Below the pieces are notes generated by a model. It did no database searches. It was not told the DNA's origin and worked only from the letters and a program-made list of their open reading frames with translations. A stretch of 49,249 nucleotides of DNA, from assembly GCA_018710985.1 (NCBI GenBank), contig DVIV01000039.1:1-49249 (forward strand), in the 5' to 3' direction. This DNA comes from Candidatus Limiplasma pullicola. GTDB lineage: Bacteria > Bacillota > Clostridia > Christensenellales > Aristaeellaceae. The position numbers and the translations under genes were made by a program. Position 1 is the first letter of the stretch, and each line of letters begins with the position of its first letter. Shown here one piece after another: positions 26,100 through 34,802 of the stretch.

Positions 26100-26975
26100 G
26101 TGCTGCACGGGCTGATGGTGGTCAACGCCTTTCTGCGCACCACCAAGTTTGACGATATCTACCACACCCTGCTTTCCGCCGCGCATGGCGAGGGCATGGA
26201 GCTGGATGTGCGCACCAATGCCGAGCTGTGCTGCGAGGTGGCCACGGGCGCCTTCGCGGCAGAGGCGTTTGACTTTGTGCTCTTCTGGGACAAGGACGTG
26301 CAGCTGGCCCTGCAGCTGGAGCAGCTGGGCATGCGCGTATTCAACAGCGCCGCGGCCATCCTGGCCTGCGATGACAAGGCCCTGACCTGGCTCAGGCTCA
26401 GGGGTGCGGGCATCCCCATGCCGCGCACCATCCTTGCGCCCAAAACCTTTGCCAACGTCGGCTATCCGCAGGCGGGCTTCGCCGTGGAAGCGGCCCGCGC
26501 GCTGGGCTTTCCCGTGGTGCTCAAGGAATGCTTCGGCTCCTTCGGGCAGCAGGTGTACCTGTTCCATGACGTGGACGCGCTGTGCCAGAAGGTGCAGTCG
26601 CTGGCAGACACGCCGCTTTTGTTCCAGGAGCTGATCCACGAAAGCTACGGCCGTGACGCGCGCATCAACGTGGTGGGCGGCCGCGTGGTGGCCTGCATGC
26701 TGCGCCAGAGCACCGACGGCGATTTCCGCAGCAACCTCACCCGCGGCGGCGCGATGGCCCCCTATTCCCCCACCCGCGCGGAAGCGGAGCTGGCCGTTAG
26801 GGCCACGGAGCTGCTGGGGCTGGACTTTGCGGGGGTGGACGTGCTCTTTGGCCGGGACGGCCCGCTTTTGTGCGAGGTCAATTCCAACGCGCATTTCAAA
26901 ACCACGCTGGAATGCACGGGCGTGAACATGGCGGTGGAGATCATGCGGCACATCTCCCGCAGACTGGAGGGCTGA
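26100..26975 (+). CDS. RimK-type ATP-grasp ligase 1
   Basis: 291 residues. After an N-terminal Rossmann-like domain (about 1-90) comes the ATP-grasp fold: FPVVLKECFGSFGQQVYLF (ATP-binding Lys and glycine-rich loop), LLFQELIHESYGRDARINVVGGRVVA, SNLTRGGAMAPY and the metal site DVLFGRDGPLLCEVNSNAHF. RimK-like enzymes form amide bonds between a carboxylate (acyl phosphate) and an amine, often adding Glu. Start taken at GTG 26100, 9 bases after AGGAGG; an ATG at 26070 overlapping the previous gene is less likely. The second ATP-grasp gene abuts directly. Confidence 0.85.
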   Translation: MLHGLMVVNAFLRTTKFDDIYHTLLSAAHGEGMELDVRTNAELCCEVATGAFAAEAFDFVLFWDKDVQLALQLEQLGMRVFNSAAAILACDDKALTWLRLRGAGIPMPRTILAPKTFANVGYPQAGFAVEAARALGFPVVLKECFGSFGQQVYLFHDVDALCQKVQSLADTPLLFQELIHESYGRDARINVVGGRVVACMLRQSTDGDFRSNLTRGGAMAPYSPTRAEAELAVRATELLGLDFAGVDVLFGRDGPLLCEVNSNAHFKTTLECTGVNMAVEIMRHISRRLEG

Positions 26976-27845
26976 ATGGACGCGCTTTGGCTGCTGTACG
27001 ACGAGGCGGACCTGGCCCTGAACCTGGGGTTTGCAGAGCTGATGCGCGACCGGGGCCGCGCGCGGGGGCTGGACATCGTGCCCGTGACCACGCAGGAACT
27101 GACGCTGGGCATGGACGCGTCCGGGTTGCCCGTCTGCCTGCGCGCAGGCATGCCGGCCCGTCCCCGCGCCGTGCTCTCGCGCCAGCGCGACAGCCTGATC
27201 AGCTGCCACTTTGAGCGCATGGGCATACCGGTGTTCAACAATGCCCGCGTGTGCGCCATCTGCAATGACAAGCGCATCACGCATCAGTTTTTGAGCGGCC
27301 TTCCCATGCCGGAAACCGTCTTTTTGCCCGCCTCTGCCACGGCGCCGCCGCCGGGTACGCGCTTTCCCGTCATCCTCAAGCCCGCCTGCAGCCATGGCGG
27401 CGACCGTGTAACCCTCGTGCGCGACGAGCCGGAATGGCGCGAGGCCGCCGCCGCCATTCTGCCCCAGCCGGCCCTGCAGCAGACCGTGGCGGACGGCGCC
27501 GGTCAGGACCTCAGGGTGTACGTGGTCCACGGGCGCATCGTGGCCGGCGTGATGCGCACGGCTGCGCAGCGCGTGGTAAGCAATTTCAAGCGCGGCGGCA
27601 GCGTCGCCCTTCACGCGCTCACCCCACAGGAGCGGGACCTGGCCCAGGCGGTGATCGACCGCTTCGCCCGCGCGGGCGCGCCGCTGCGCCTGGCGGGCGT
27701 GGACCTGATGACCGACCGGGGCCGGCCCGTGGTCAACGAGGTGGAGGATGTGGTGGGCAGCCGCATGCTGTACCGGACCAGCGATATCGACATCGTTTCG
27801 CTGTTTTTGGACGGTTTAAGCGATATTGCGGCAAATGCCCCATGA
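26976..27845 (+). CDS. RimK-type ATP-grasp ligase 2
   Basis: 289 residues, a second ATP-grasp protein with the same layout: CNDKRITHQFLSGLPMPETVFLP, FPVILKPACSHGGDRVTLV, GQDLRVYVVHGRIVAGVMRTA, SNFKRGGSV and the metal site LAGVDLMTDRGRPVVNEVEDVVGSRML. It differs from the first in the N-terminal domain, so it probably ligates a different acceptor. The ATG follows the previous stop without a gap (TGAATG), and CTGGAGGG serves as ribosome site, so the two are co-translated. A tandem RimK-like pair suggests two successive amide-bond steps. Product unknown. Confidence 0.85.
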   Translation: MDALWLLYDEADLALNLGFAELMRDRGRARGLDIVPVTTQELTLGMDASGLPVCLRAGMPARPRAVLSRQRDSLISCHFERMGIPVFNNARVCAICNDKRITHQFLSGLPMPETVFLPASATAPPPGTRFPVILKPACSHGGDRVTLVRDEPEWREAAAAILPQPALQQTVADGAGQDLRVYVVHGRIVAGVMRTAAQRVVSNFKRGGSVALHALTPQERDLAQAVIDRFARAGAPLRLAGVDLMTDRGRPVVNEVEDVVGSRMLYRTSDIDIVSLFLDGLSDIAANAP

Positions 27846-27870
27846 CAGAACGGCCCGGCCGTGTTATAAT
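27842..27870 (+). promoter_or_regulatory. Internal promoter before aminotransferase
   Basis: -35 ATGACA (27842-27847), 17-bp spacer, -10 TATAAT (27865-27870), overlapping the stop of ATP-grasp gene 2. Confidence 0.55.
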
Positions 27871-27910
27871 CATGTTTGTGAACCGACAGATTCAGGGGAG
27901 GCGAAAACCG

Positions 27911-29041
27911 TTGTTGCCCTTCAACATTCCCCCGTACGTGCCGCAATGCTCCGATTACGTGGCACAGGTAATTCAAAGCCGCAAGATCTGCGGCGACGGT
28001 CCCTTTACGCGCCGCTGCAACGAGGCGCTGGAAGCCATGACCGGCGCGCCCAAGGCCCTGCTGACCACCTCCGGCACCTCCGCGCTGGAAATGGCGGCCA
28101 TCCTGCTGGATATTCAGCCGGGTGACGAGGTAATCATGCCGTCCTTCACCTTCGTGAGCACGGCCAACGCCTTTGCCCTGCGCGGCGCGAAAATCGTCTT
28201 TGCGGACGTGCAGCCCGACACCATGAACCTGGACCCGGAGTGCGTGCGCGCCGCGCTCACGCCCCGCACCCGCGCCATCGTACCGGTGCACTATGCGGGC
28301 GTATGCTGCGACATGGACGCGCTGGGCGCCATCGCGCGCGAGCACGGCCTGGCCCTGGTGGAGGACGCGGCACAGGCCGTGGGCTCCTTCTACAAGGACC
28401 GTCCTGCCGGCTCCATGAGCGATGTGGGCTGCTTCAGCTTCCATGAAACCAAGAACTACTCCATGGGTGAGGGCGGCGCGGTCATCCTCAACGACCCGCA
28501 CATGGTGGAGCGCGCCGAGATCATCCGCGAAAAGGGCACGGACCGCAGCCGCTTCTATCGGGGGCAGGTGGACAAGTACACCTGGGTGGACATCGGTTCC
28601 TCCTTCCTGCCCAGCGAGCTCAACGCCGCCTATCTGCTGGCGCAGCTGGAGCATCGCTCCGCCATCGCCGCCGCACGCCTCGCGCGCTGGGAGCAGTACG
28701 ACGCAGGCCTTGCCCCGCTGGAGCAGAGCGGCCTGATTGAGCGCATGAAGGTGCCCGCCGACTGCGTGCACAATGCGCACATGTACTACATCAAGCTGCG
28801 CAGCCTTGAGGAGCGCTCCAGGCTGATCGCCTATCTCGCCGAGCATGACATCTGCGCCGTGTTCCACTATATCCCGCTGCATTCCGCCACGGCCGGCCTC
28901 AAGTATGGCCGTTTCGCCGGGGAGGACCGCTACACCACCGACCTGAGCGAGCGCCTGCTCCGCCTGCCCATGTTCTATGAGCTGACCGAAGCGGACTGCG
29001 CCCGCGTGATCGAAACCATCTTCGCCTTCTTCGGCAAGTAA
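27911..29041 (+). CDS. DegT/DnrJ/EryC1-family aminotransferase (WecE/RffA-like)
   Basis: 376 residues, fold-type I PLP enzyme. PLP Lys181 lies in SFHETKNYSMGEGG, the distinctive WecE/RffA form. Other marks are LLTTSGTSALEMAA, MPSFTFVSTANAF, IVPVHYAGVCCDMD and LVEDAAQAVGSFY. WecE makes dTDP-4-amino-4,6-dideoxygalactose from the 4-keto sugar with glutamate as amine donor. No nucleotide-sugar genes are nearby, so the substrate may be a different keto compound. Start at TTG 27911, 9 bases after GGGGAGG; no ATG has a suitable site. It may belong functionally with the ATP-grasp pair upstream. Confidence 0.9.
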   Translation: MLPFNIPPYVPQCSDYVAQVIQSRKICGDGPFTRRCNEALEAMTGAPKALLTTSGTSALEMAAILLDIQPGDEVIMPSFTFVSTANAFALRGAKIVFADVQPDTMNLDPECVRAALTPRTRAIVPVHYAGVCCDMDALGAIAREHGLALVEDAAQAVGSFYKDRPAGSMSDVGCFSFHETKNYSMGEGGAVILNDPHMVERAEIIREKGTDRSRFYRGQVDKYTWVDIGSSFLPSELNAAYLLAQLEHRSAIAAARLARWEQYDAGLAPLEQSGLIERMKVPADCVHNAHMYYIKLRSLEERSRLIAYLAEHDICAVFHYIPLHSATAGLKYGRFAGEDRYTTDLSERLLRLPMFYELTEADCARVIETIFAFFGK

Positions 29042-29086
29042 GGCAACCGACCTGTCCGTCTCAAGAAAAGGAGCGAATGAACCTCT

Positions 29087-29668
29087 ATGTCGATCTTTAC
29101 CCGTGACTTTAACCGCAATTCTTCCTATTGGACCGCCATCGCATTTTACCTGGTATGCGGGCTGCTGCTTCTGCTGCTGCCCAATCTGGCCCTGAGCATC
29201 GCCAATGTGGCCCTGGCTGTGCTGCTGTGCGCGGTGGGGGTGCGCTGCATCGTGTCCTATCTTCGCGGCAGCATCCTGGACGGCGTGATGGGGCTGCAGC
29301 TGGCCGCCGGCCTGGTGGCGCTGTGCTTTGCGTTGCTTCTGCTGTTCAATCCTCTCTTCCTGGCGGAGCTTCTGCCCTTTGTCTGGGGCGTGGCGCTGCT
29401 GGTGGGCGGCTTTGGCAAGGTGCAGATGGCGGCGGACCTCAAGCGCATCGGCGACCGCTTCTGGTGGTATGCGCTTCTTGCCGCGCTGCTTTCCTTCGTG
29501 CTGGGGGCGCTGGCCATCACCCGTCCCGTGTTCATCGCGGCAGTGCTTACGCAGTTTGTGGGCGCTTCCCTGCTGATTGAAGGCGTGCTGGACCTGGTTT
29601 CCTTCCTGACGCTGAACAAACGGATCAAAAAGTTCCGCAAGGAAATGGAAAACAACTCGCGCCTGTAA
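29087..29668 (+). CDS. DUF308 (HdeD-like) membrane protein
   Basis: 193 residues with about six membrane helices in three hairpins (IAFYLVCGLLLLLLP, IANVALAVLLCAVGVRCIVSY, GLQLAAGLVALCFALLLL, LLPFVWGVALLVGGFGKV, WWYALLAALLSFVLGALAI, VLTQFVGASLLIEGVLDLV). The repeated pattern is that of DUF308/HdeD proteins, known in E. coli for acid-stress protection but without a biochemical role elsewhere. The C-terminal tail is basic and cytoplasmic. The ribosome site AAAAGGAG is 13 bases from the ATG, farther than usual. Followed by a terminator. Confidence 0.83.
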   Translation: MSIFTRDFNRNSSYWTAIAFYLVCGLLLLLLPNLALSIANVALAVLLCAVGVRCIVSYLRGSILDGVMGLQLAAGLVALCFALLLLFNPLFLAELLPFVWGVALLVGGFGKVQMAADLKRIGDRFWWYALLAALLSFVLGALAITRPVFIAAVLTQFVGASLLIEGVLDLVSFLTLNKRIKKFRKEMENNSRL

Positions 29669-29692
29669 TCCCGGCGCGCCATGCCGCCTGTT

Positions 29693-29719
29693 CCCGCGCC
29701 CGCCCGGCGCGGGTTTTTT
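29693..29719 (+). terminator. Terminator after DUF308 gene
   Basis: CCCGCGCC-CGCCC-GGCGCGGG stem followed by six T. Confidence 0.88.
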
Positions 29720-29760
29720 CATTCATTTCACAGGAAATGGATGCATATGCCGAGGTTTTA

Positions 29761-29769
29761 TGCTATAAT
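29761..29769 (+). promoter_or_regulatory. Extended -10 promoter of corC-like gene
   Basis: TGCTATAAT is an extended -10 (TGnTATAAT). No good -35 is visible at the usual distance. Placed 45 bases before the TTG start. Confidence 0.5.
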
Positions 29770-29814
29770 GCTGTATTATGCGGCTGAGCCGCAAATCCGC
29801 GAGGAGGTATTCTC

Positions 29815-31212
29815 TTGGACGACCCCATAGGCAGTCAGCTTCTGTTTCAGCTTCTGTTGATCCTGATTAACGCGTTCTTCGCCTCCACCGAAACGGCGGT
29901 GGTATCGCTCAATGAAAACCGGGTGCGCAAGCAGGCCGAGGAGGGCGATAAAAAAGCCATCCTCATGCTTCACATGATCGAATCGCCCACGCGCTTTCTG
30001 TCCACCATTCAGGTGTGTATCACCCTGAGCGGCTTTCTGGCCAGCGCCTTTGCGGCGGACAGCTTTGCCTCGGTGCTTGCGGGCGCGCTGACGCGCGCGG
30101 GCTTTACGCTGCTGCCCCCCGCCGTTTTGCGTACCGTGTGCGTGGTGCTCATCACGCTGATTCTGAGCTATTTCATGATCGTTCTGGGTGAGCTGGTGCC
30201 CAAGCGCATCGCGCTCAAGGACCCGGAACGCATCGCCCGCATCGCCTGCCCGGTCATCCGCGGCATGTCGAAATTCTTCATGCCGCTGGTGTGGCTGCTC
30301 ACCGTCTCCACCAACGGCGTGCTGCGCCTTCTGCGCATCAACCCCAACGATTCCTCCGAGGAAGTCACCGAGGAAGAAATCCGCATGATGGTGGATATCG
30401 GCAGCGAAAATGGCGCCATCGAGCAGGATGAGCGCAACATGATCGAAAACATCTTTGAATTCAACAACACCACCGCAGCCGACGTGATGGTGCATCGCAT
30501 GGATGTGGTGGCCCTGCACGTGGACGAAAGCAGCGAAGAGATCCTCCGCACCATCCGCGAAAGCGGCCTGAGCCGCTTCCCGGTGTACGACAGCGATATC
30601 GACGATATCGTGGGCGTGCTCAACACCCGTGATTTCCTGCTCAACGCCCAGCTGGACAGCCCCAAGCCCCTGCGCCAGCTGCTGCGCCCCGCCTATCTGG
30701 TGCCTGAAACCGTGCCCGCCGACACGCTGTTCAGCAACATGCAAAAGCAAAAGACGCATCTGGCCATCGTGGTGGACGAATACGGCGGCATGAGCGGCAT
30801 CGTGACCATGGAGGACCTGCTGGAGGAGATCGTGGGCAACATCTACGACGAATTTGACCCCAGCGAGGATGCCGAAATTGAAAAGCTGGACGACAATCTC
30901 TGGCGGGTGACCGGCACCGTGGACCTGGAAACGCTGGCCGAAGCGCTGGAGGTAGACCTGCCGCTGGACGAGGAATACGACACGCTGGGCGGCATGGTAT
31001 TCAGCTCCTTTGACAGCATTCCCGAGGACGGCAGCACGCCCGAAGTCACCATGCACGGCCTGCACATCCAGGTGGAGAGCATCGTGGACCATCGGGTGGA
31101 AAAGGCGCTGGTCAGCAAGGTAGCGCCGGAAGCCTCCGCCGAGGAAGGCGAGCCCGAGAAGGCGGACGCAAAAGAAGCAGCCGACAAGGCCGATGAAAGG
31201 AAGTCCGAATGA
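29815..31212 (+). CDS. CNNM/CorC-family (HlyC) CBS-domain membrane protein
   Basis: 465 residues. A DUF21 (CNNM) membrane domain (about 1-190, [24 protein letters not shown] ... [10 protein letters not shown]) is followed by a tandem CBS pair (about 205-335, [37 protein letters not shown]) and a CorC_HlyC domain (about 345-430). A Glu/Lys/Ala-rich tail ends the chain. Relatives export Mg2+ with Na+ or take part in Mg2+/Co2+ resistance; the old name haemolysin is misleading. Start at TTG 29815 after GAGGAGG. It overlaps the next gene by 4 bases. Confidence 0.93.
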   Translation: MDDPIGSQLLFQLLLILINAFFASTETAVVSLNENRVRKQAEEGDKKAILMLHMIESPTRFLSTIQVCITLSGFLASAFAADSFASVLAGALTRAGFTLLPPAVLRTVCVVLITLILSYFMIVLGELVPKRIALKDPERIARIACPVIRGMSKFFMPLVWLLTVSTNGVLRLLRINPNDSSEEVTEEEIRMMVDIGSENGAIEQDERNMIENIFEFNNTTAADVMVHRMDVVALHVDESSEEILRTIRESGLSRFPVYDSDIDDIVGVLNTRDFLLNAQLDSPKPLRQLLRPAYLVPETVPADTLFSNMQKQKTHLAIVVDEYGGMSGIVTMEDLLEEIVGNIYDEFDPSEDAEIEKLDDNLWRVTGTVDLETLAEALEVDLPLDEEYDTLGGMVFSSFDSIPEDGSTPEVTMHGLHIQVESIVDHRVEKALVSKVAPEASAEEGEPEKADAKEAADKADERKSE

Positions 31213-31841
31213 AGCCCATCCGCCACCTTTTCTGGGATTTTGACGGAACGCTGTATGATTCCTACCCCAATGTGACCCATGCCTTTCTGTGCACGCTGGA
31301 TGAATTGGGCTGCCCTGGGCTGGTGACCCCGCGGGAGGCGCTTTCCCTCTTGAAAGTGTCGGTGTACTCCGCCGCTCAGCACTGTGCCGGGATGGCCGGG
31401 CTGGACGTTTCGCGGGTGATGGAGGTCTTTTCCCGTTACCATGCGCAGGAAAGCGGTTTTGCACCCTACGCGGGGCTTTCGCAATGCCTGCGGACACTCC
31501 GGGATGCGGGCGTGCGCCACTACCTCTACACCCACCGTGACCGCCGCGCCATCGAGCAGCTTGGGCAGGATGGCCTGTGGTCCCTGTTTTCGGACGGCGT
31601 GACCAGCGAGGACGGCTTTCCCCACAAGCCCGCGCCGGACGCGCTTCGCTGCCTGCTGGCCCGCAACGCCATCGACCCGGCCACCGCCGCCATGGTGGGC
31701 GACCGCGACATCGACATCGAGGCGGGGCATAACGCGGGCATGCGCGGCGTGCTGTTCGACCCCGACGGCTTCTATCCCAAGGTGCAAGCGGAGCTGTATG
31801 CCACAAGCATGGCGGAACTGACCCGCCTGCTTCTTTCCTGA
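31209..31841 (+). CDS. HAD-family hydrolase (phosphoglycolate phosphatase-like)
   Basis: 210 residues. HAD motif I is DFDGTLYDS (nucleophile and acid Asp), motif II is THR in LYTHRDRRA, motif III is the Lys in FPHKPAPDAL, and motif IV is VGDRDIDIEAG. A small helical cap sits at about 15-85. It is a cytoplasmic phosphatase of small phosphorylated metabolites; the substrate cannot be read from sequence. The ATG overlaps the corC-like stop (ATGA), so translation is coupled. Confidence 0.9.
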   Translation: MKPIRHLFWDFDGTLYDSYPNVTHAFLCTLDELGCPGLVTPREALSLLKVSVYSAAQHCAGMAGLDVSRVMEVFSRYHAQESGFAPYAGLSQCLRTLRDAGVRHYLYTHRDRRAIEQLGQDGLWSLFSDGVTSEDGFPHKPAPDALRCLLARNAIDPATAAMVGDRDIDIEAGHNAGMRGVLFDPDGFYPKVQAELYATSMAELTRLLLS

Positions 31842-31867
31842 AAGCACAGTTCCGTTTTGGATACGCA

Positions 31868-31905
31868 AAAGCGGCATGGCCAGGCCATGCCGCTTCCCTT
31901 TTTCT
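31868..31905. terminator. Terminator after HAD gene (bidirectional)
   Basis: AGCGGCATGGC / GCCATGCCGCT 11-bp stem with TTCCCTTTTT on the plus side and AAAA on the other, between convergent genes. Confidence 0.82.
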
Positions 31906-31910
31906 CGCCT

Positions 31911-32336
31911 TCAGAACCACAGCGCCGCTTCGCTGCGAAACTGCGGCTTCGGACCGTTTTCATAGGGATCATAGGTATCGGTGTTGCAGCCGAACTCCTG
32001 CAGGAAGCAGATCTTTCCCTCCGCATCCCACCGCACCAGCGAAACGCCGTCAAACGCCTGAACCGTTCCGTCGTTCATCTCCGAGCGGAAACGCCACTCC
32101 ACCGCCGTCTGCTCCGGCTTGTGAAAAAACTGCAGGATGGTCCACTCCGCCACTTTTCCGCGGGTGTTCCATTCCCTGAACCAGTGCTCGATCCGTTGCA
32201 CGCCCCGATAGGCCGGTCCCCAGCTTTCAATGTAGCGCGCATCCGGCGAAAAAAGGCCGGCGATGCCCAGGTCCCTGCCCGCCAGCCACATCTCAAACCA
32301 GCGGCGGATCGCCGCCTCCCGCTGCTCCGTGCCCAT
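31911..32336 (-). CDS. SnoaL/NTF2-like domain protein
   Basis: 141 residues. Pattern RRWFEMWLAGRDLGIAGLFSPDARYIESWGPAYRGVQRIEHWFREWN followed by WRFRSEMNDGTVQAFDGVSLVRWDAEGKI is that of the NTF2-like cone fold (SnoaL, polyketide-cyclase-like or ketosteroid-isomerase-like). Its reaction, if any, is unknown. Start at 32336 after AGAGGGG; an ATG eight codons upstream lacks a site. The ferredoxin gene lies 89 bases upstream on the same strand, but a terminator separates them. Confidence 0.8.
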   Translation of the reverse strand: MGTEQREAAIRRWFEMWLAGRDLGIAGLFSPDARYIESWGPAYRGVQRIEHWFREWNTRGKVAEWTILQFFHKPEQTAVEWRFRSEMNDGTVQAFDGVSLVRWDAEGKICFLQEFGCNTDTYDPYENGPKPQFRSEAALWF

Positions 32337-32369
32337 CGTGCTTTTCCCCTCTATCCTCATCAGGAAATG

Positions 32370-32408
32370 AAAAACAGAACACCGCGTTACTGGCGCGCTG
32401 TTCTGTTC
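32370..32408 (-). terminator. Terminator after ferredoxin gene
   Basis: On the minus strand AACAGAACAGCGCG pairs with CGCGGTGTTCTGTT, and TTTCATTT follows. Confidence 0.7.
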
Positions 32409-32425
32409 TTGTTGCTACGTTGACG

Positions 32426-32596
32426 TCACGCCTGAGCGGGAGCGCCCACGGGGCAGGTGCTGGCGCAGGCGCCGCACTCGATGCACTTGTCCGCATCGAT
32501 CACGTACTTGCCGTCGCCCTCGGAAATCGCATCGACGGGGCATTCAGCCTGGCAGGCGCCGCAGCTGATGCAATCATCAGAAATCTGGTATGCCAT
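32426..32596 (-). CDS. 2[4Fe-4S] ferredoxin
   Basis: A 56-residue clostridial-type ferredoxin, complete and short. It has two motifs of the CxxCxxCxxxCP type: CISCGACQAECP (about 9-20) and CIECGACASTCP (about 38-49), eight Cys in all, enough for two [4Fe-4S] clusters. It carries low-potential electrons for pyruvate:ferredoxin oxidoreductase, hydrogenase and similar enzymes in anaerobes. GGGAGGTGA precedes the ATG. It has its own promoter and terminator, so it is probably expressed strongly and alone. Confidence 0.95.
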   Translation of the reverse strand: MAYQISDDCISCGACQAECPVDAISEGDGKYVIDADKCIECGACASTCPVGAPAQA

Positions 32597-32657
32597 ATGG
32601 TTTCACCTCCCGGTTTCGCAATGGCGGCAGCCGTCTAAGCGGCCATCGCTCGCACAC

Positions 32658-32686
32658 ATCATATCACGAATAGGGACCGATTGCAA
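32658..32686 (-). promoter_or_regulatory. Promoter of ferredoxin gene
   Basis: On the minus strand: -35 TTGCAA (32686-32681), 17-bp spacer, -10 TATGAT (32663-32658). Confidence 0.75.
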
Positions 32687-32711
32687 GTATTTGTTACATC
32701 CCCAGGCGGCC

Positions 32712-33782
32712 TCATTCCTTTTCCTGAGCGGCTTTCAGGGCATCCTCCACGGCCTTGAGCCAGTCGCCGTCCCCGTCGCCGGCCCCCTCGTCCTCCGGCA
32801 CCTCCGGCGGCAGCTCGTCCGCCTCCGCAGGCATCACAGGAGCGGGACCCGACGGATCGGTCGGCAGAAGCGCGCGGTTCTGACGGCTGCGCCGGCCCTG
32901 TCCGCGCCCGGCTCGCCCGCCCTCCTGGCCCTTGCCCTCCTGGCCGTGTCCCTCGGCGGCAGGCTGCGGCGCCGGCTTGTTCCACTTGACCTCCTCCAGC
33001 GGGTAGGTCTTGAATTCCACTGAATCGCCCTTGTTGAGCTTCACGGTCAGCGTTTCCTTGAGCACGTTGATGTCCGTCACCGTGCCTACGCCGTCCGGCG
33101 TTTCCACTTCCTTGCCGGTCTTGGGCATGCGCTTGCGGGTGCTTTCGTAGTGGTCCTGCTCAAACTTCAGGCAGCACATCAACCGGCCGCACACGCCGGA
33201 AATCTTGGTGGGGTTGAGCGAAAGGTTCTGCTCCTTCGCCATTTTGATGCTTACGGGCTGAAAATCGCCAAGGAAGGACCCGCAGCAGATGGGCCTTCCG
33301 CACGGGCCCAGGCCGCCGAGCATCTTGGCCTCATCCCTCACGCCGATCTGGCGCAGCTCGATGCGGGTATGGAACACCGAGGCCAGGTCCTTGACCAGCG
33401 AACGGAAGTCCACGCGTCCGTTGGCCGTAAAGTAGAACAGGATCTTGGCGTTGTCAAAGGTCTGTTCCACGCCCACCAGCTTCATGTCCAGCTTGTGCTC
33501 CTCGATCTTGTGCTGGCAGATGCGGTAGGCTTCCTTTTCAAACTGCTCGTTTTCGGCGGCATGGCGGGCGTCCGCCTCTGTAGCGATGCGCAGCACCTGC
33601 TTGAGCGGCGAGGCGATCAGATCGTCATCCACCTGGCGTACCCCCGTGATGACCTGACCGTACTCCACCCCGCGCGCGGTTTCCACGATGACATAGCTGC
33701 CCGCCGCAGGCCACAGCCTGCCCGGGTCAAAATAATACAGCTTTCCTGCATTCTTAAATCTTACGCCAACGACTGTCGCCAT
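32712..33782 (-). CDS. ricT: RicT (YaaT), PSP1-domain protein
   Basis: 356 residues. The PSP1 domain (about 1-265) contains the family's Cys set: GLGPCGRPICCGSFLGDF and GVCGRLMCCLKFE. In Bacillus, RicT with RicA and RicF forms a complex carrying [4Fe-4S] clusters, which promotes RNase Y maturation of mRNAs and favours sporulation and competence. A C-terminal tail of about 85 residues, first Gln/Gly/Arg-rich then acidic (PEVPEDEGAGDGDGDW), is longer than usual and looks disordered. Start at 33782 with GGAGGAGC, overlapping the holB end by 22 bases. The darA-holB-ricT order is conserved in Firmicutes. Confidence 0.93.
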   Translation of the reverse strand: MATVVGVRFKNAGKLYYFDPGRLWPAAGSYVIVETARGVEYGQVITGVRQVDDDLIASPLKQVLRIATEADARHAAENEQFEKEAYRICQHKIEEHKLDMKLVGVEQTFDNAKILFYFTANGRVDFRSLVKDLASVFHTRIELRQIGVRDEAKMLGGLGPCGRPICCGSFLGDFQPVSIKMAKEQNLSLNPTKISGVCGRLMCCLKFEQDHYESTRKRMPKTGKEVETPDGVGTVTDINVLKETLTVKLNKGDSVEFKTYPLEEVKWNKPAPQPAAEGHGQEGKGQEGGRAGRGQGRRSRQNRALLPTDPSGPAPVMPAEADELPPEVPEDEGAGDGDGDWLKAVEDALKAAQEKE

Positions 33783-34783
33783 TTGGTATGCTCCTCCAAT
33801 AGTCTCATCATAAGGTGGTCGATGTTGGACTGCCAGTTGACCTGACCGGCCTTCAGCCGGCGCGCGTCCATCACGGCGGTCAGCAGCGCGTTCAGATCCC
33901 GCGCCGGTGCCTGCTCCGCCGCTGTGCGCCACAGGGCGGGATACGCCTTGAGCGCCCCGGCGTCCAACCGGCCTGTCCGCACCAGCAGCGCCTGGTAAAT
34001 GGCCTGCTCCAGCGCGGCAAGGTAATCGTCCGCGCCTTCGCGCCCTTCCTTGAGGCGGGTGCTCAGCCCCACCGCATCCGCGTCGGTGGACAGGGAAAGG
34101 GCAGCGGTCACAAATGCCTGCGCCTCTCCGTCGCCGCCGTCACCAAGCAGTTCCAACGCCTGACCGATATTGCCCGCGCTGCGCGGCAGCACAGCGGCCA
34201 CGCGGTCCTCCGGATAGCCGCGCCGCAGCAGCGCCTCCCTGAGCTGCGCGTCCGGCCAGGGCGTCAGCTTCACGCGCACACAGCGCGAGGCAATGGTGCC
34301 CAGCGTGGCGGTCAGCTCGTGCGTCATCAGCAGGAACACCACCCGCGCCACCGGCTCCTCCAGGGACTTGAGCAGCGCGTTCTGCGCCTGGGGCGTCATC
34401 TTTTCCACCGGCTCAATCAGCACCACGCGCCATCCATCGCCAAAGGCGTGCTGGCTGGTTTTCTGGATCAGCTCGCGCACGCGGTCCACGCCGATCTGCT
34501 TGCCGTCGTCGGCAAACAGGGTCAGCACGTCGGGTTCGTTGCCGTCCAGCACGCGGCGGCATGCCTCACAGTGCCCACACGGCTTATTTTCGGACGTGCA
34601 AAACAGGGCGCTGGCCAGCGTCCTGGCAAGGGTCCGCTTGCCAAGGCCGCGCGCGCCCGTCAGCAGATATGCATGCACCATTTGCCGGTGGATAAACTGG
34701 TTCGCCACTACGCCGACGCCCGCGTTGAAGCCCTTCTGAAAGGGGAACACGGGCGGCGGCGAGTTGGGTGCGATCTGTGTCAA
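33761..34783 (-). CDS. holB: DNA polymerase III delta' subunit
   Basis: A 340-residue AAA+ clamp-loader subunit. The P-loop region is GARGLGKRTLARTLA (GxxGxGKR, not the strict GKT/S). The zinc module CTSENKPCGHCEACRRV (about 70-85) is present, then the DEXX-like region RVVLIEPVEKMTPQAQNALLKSLEEP and SRCVRVKL. The Arg in place of Thr/Ser in the P-loop agrees with a delta' role that does not hydrolyse ATP. Start at TTG 34783 after AGGAAAGGAA; the open frame upstream overlaps darA and has no site. Second gene of the darA operon. Confidence 0.92.
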   Translation of the reverse strand: MTQIAPNSPPPVFPFQKGFNAGVGVVANQFIHRQMVHAYLLTGARGLGKRTLARTLASALFCTSENKPCGHCEACRRVLDGNEPDVLTLFADDGKQIGVDRVRELIQKTSQHAFGDGWRVVLIEPVEKMTPQAQNALLKSLEEPVARVVFLLMTHELTATLGTIASRCVRVKLTPWPDAQLREALLRRGYPEDRVAAVLPRSAGNIGQALELLGDGGDGEAQAFVTAALSLSTDADAVGLSTRLKEGREGADDYLAALEQAIYQALLVRTGRLDAGALKAYPALWRTAAEQAPARDLNALLTAVMDARRLKAGQVNWQSNIDHLMMRLLEEHTKWRQSLA

Positions 34784-34802
34784 TGCGGTTCCTTTCCTGG
34801 GG

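Noticed and set aside
29077-29106. Nine-codon ORF overlapping the DUF308 start
   Set aside because: Spacing from AGGAG to its ATG is only 3 bases and the frame is very short; a chance ORF is more likely than a leader peptide.
27611-29722. Minus-strand open frame of about 700 codons over the aminotransferase and DUF308 genes
   Set aside because: Crosses the terminator at 29693-29719 and lacks any domain; the plus-strand genes explain the open frame.
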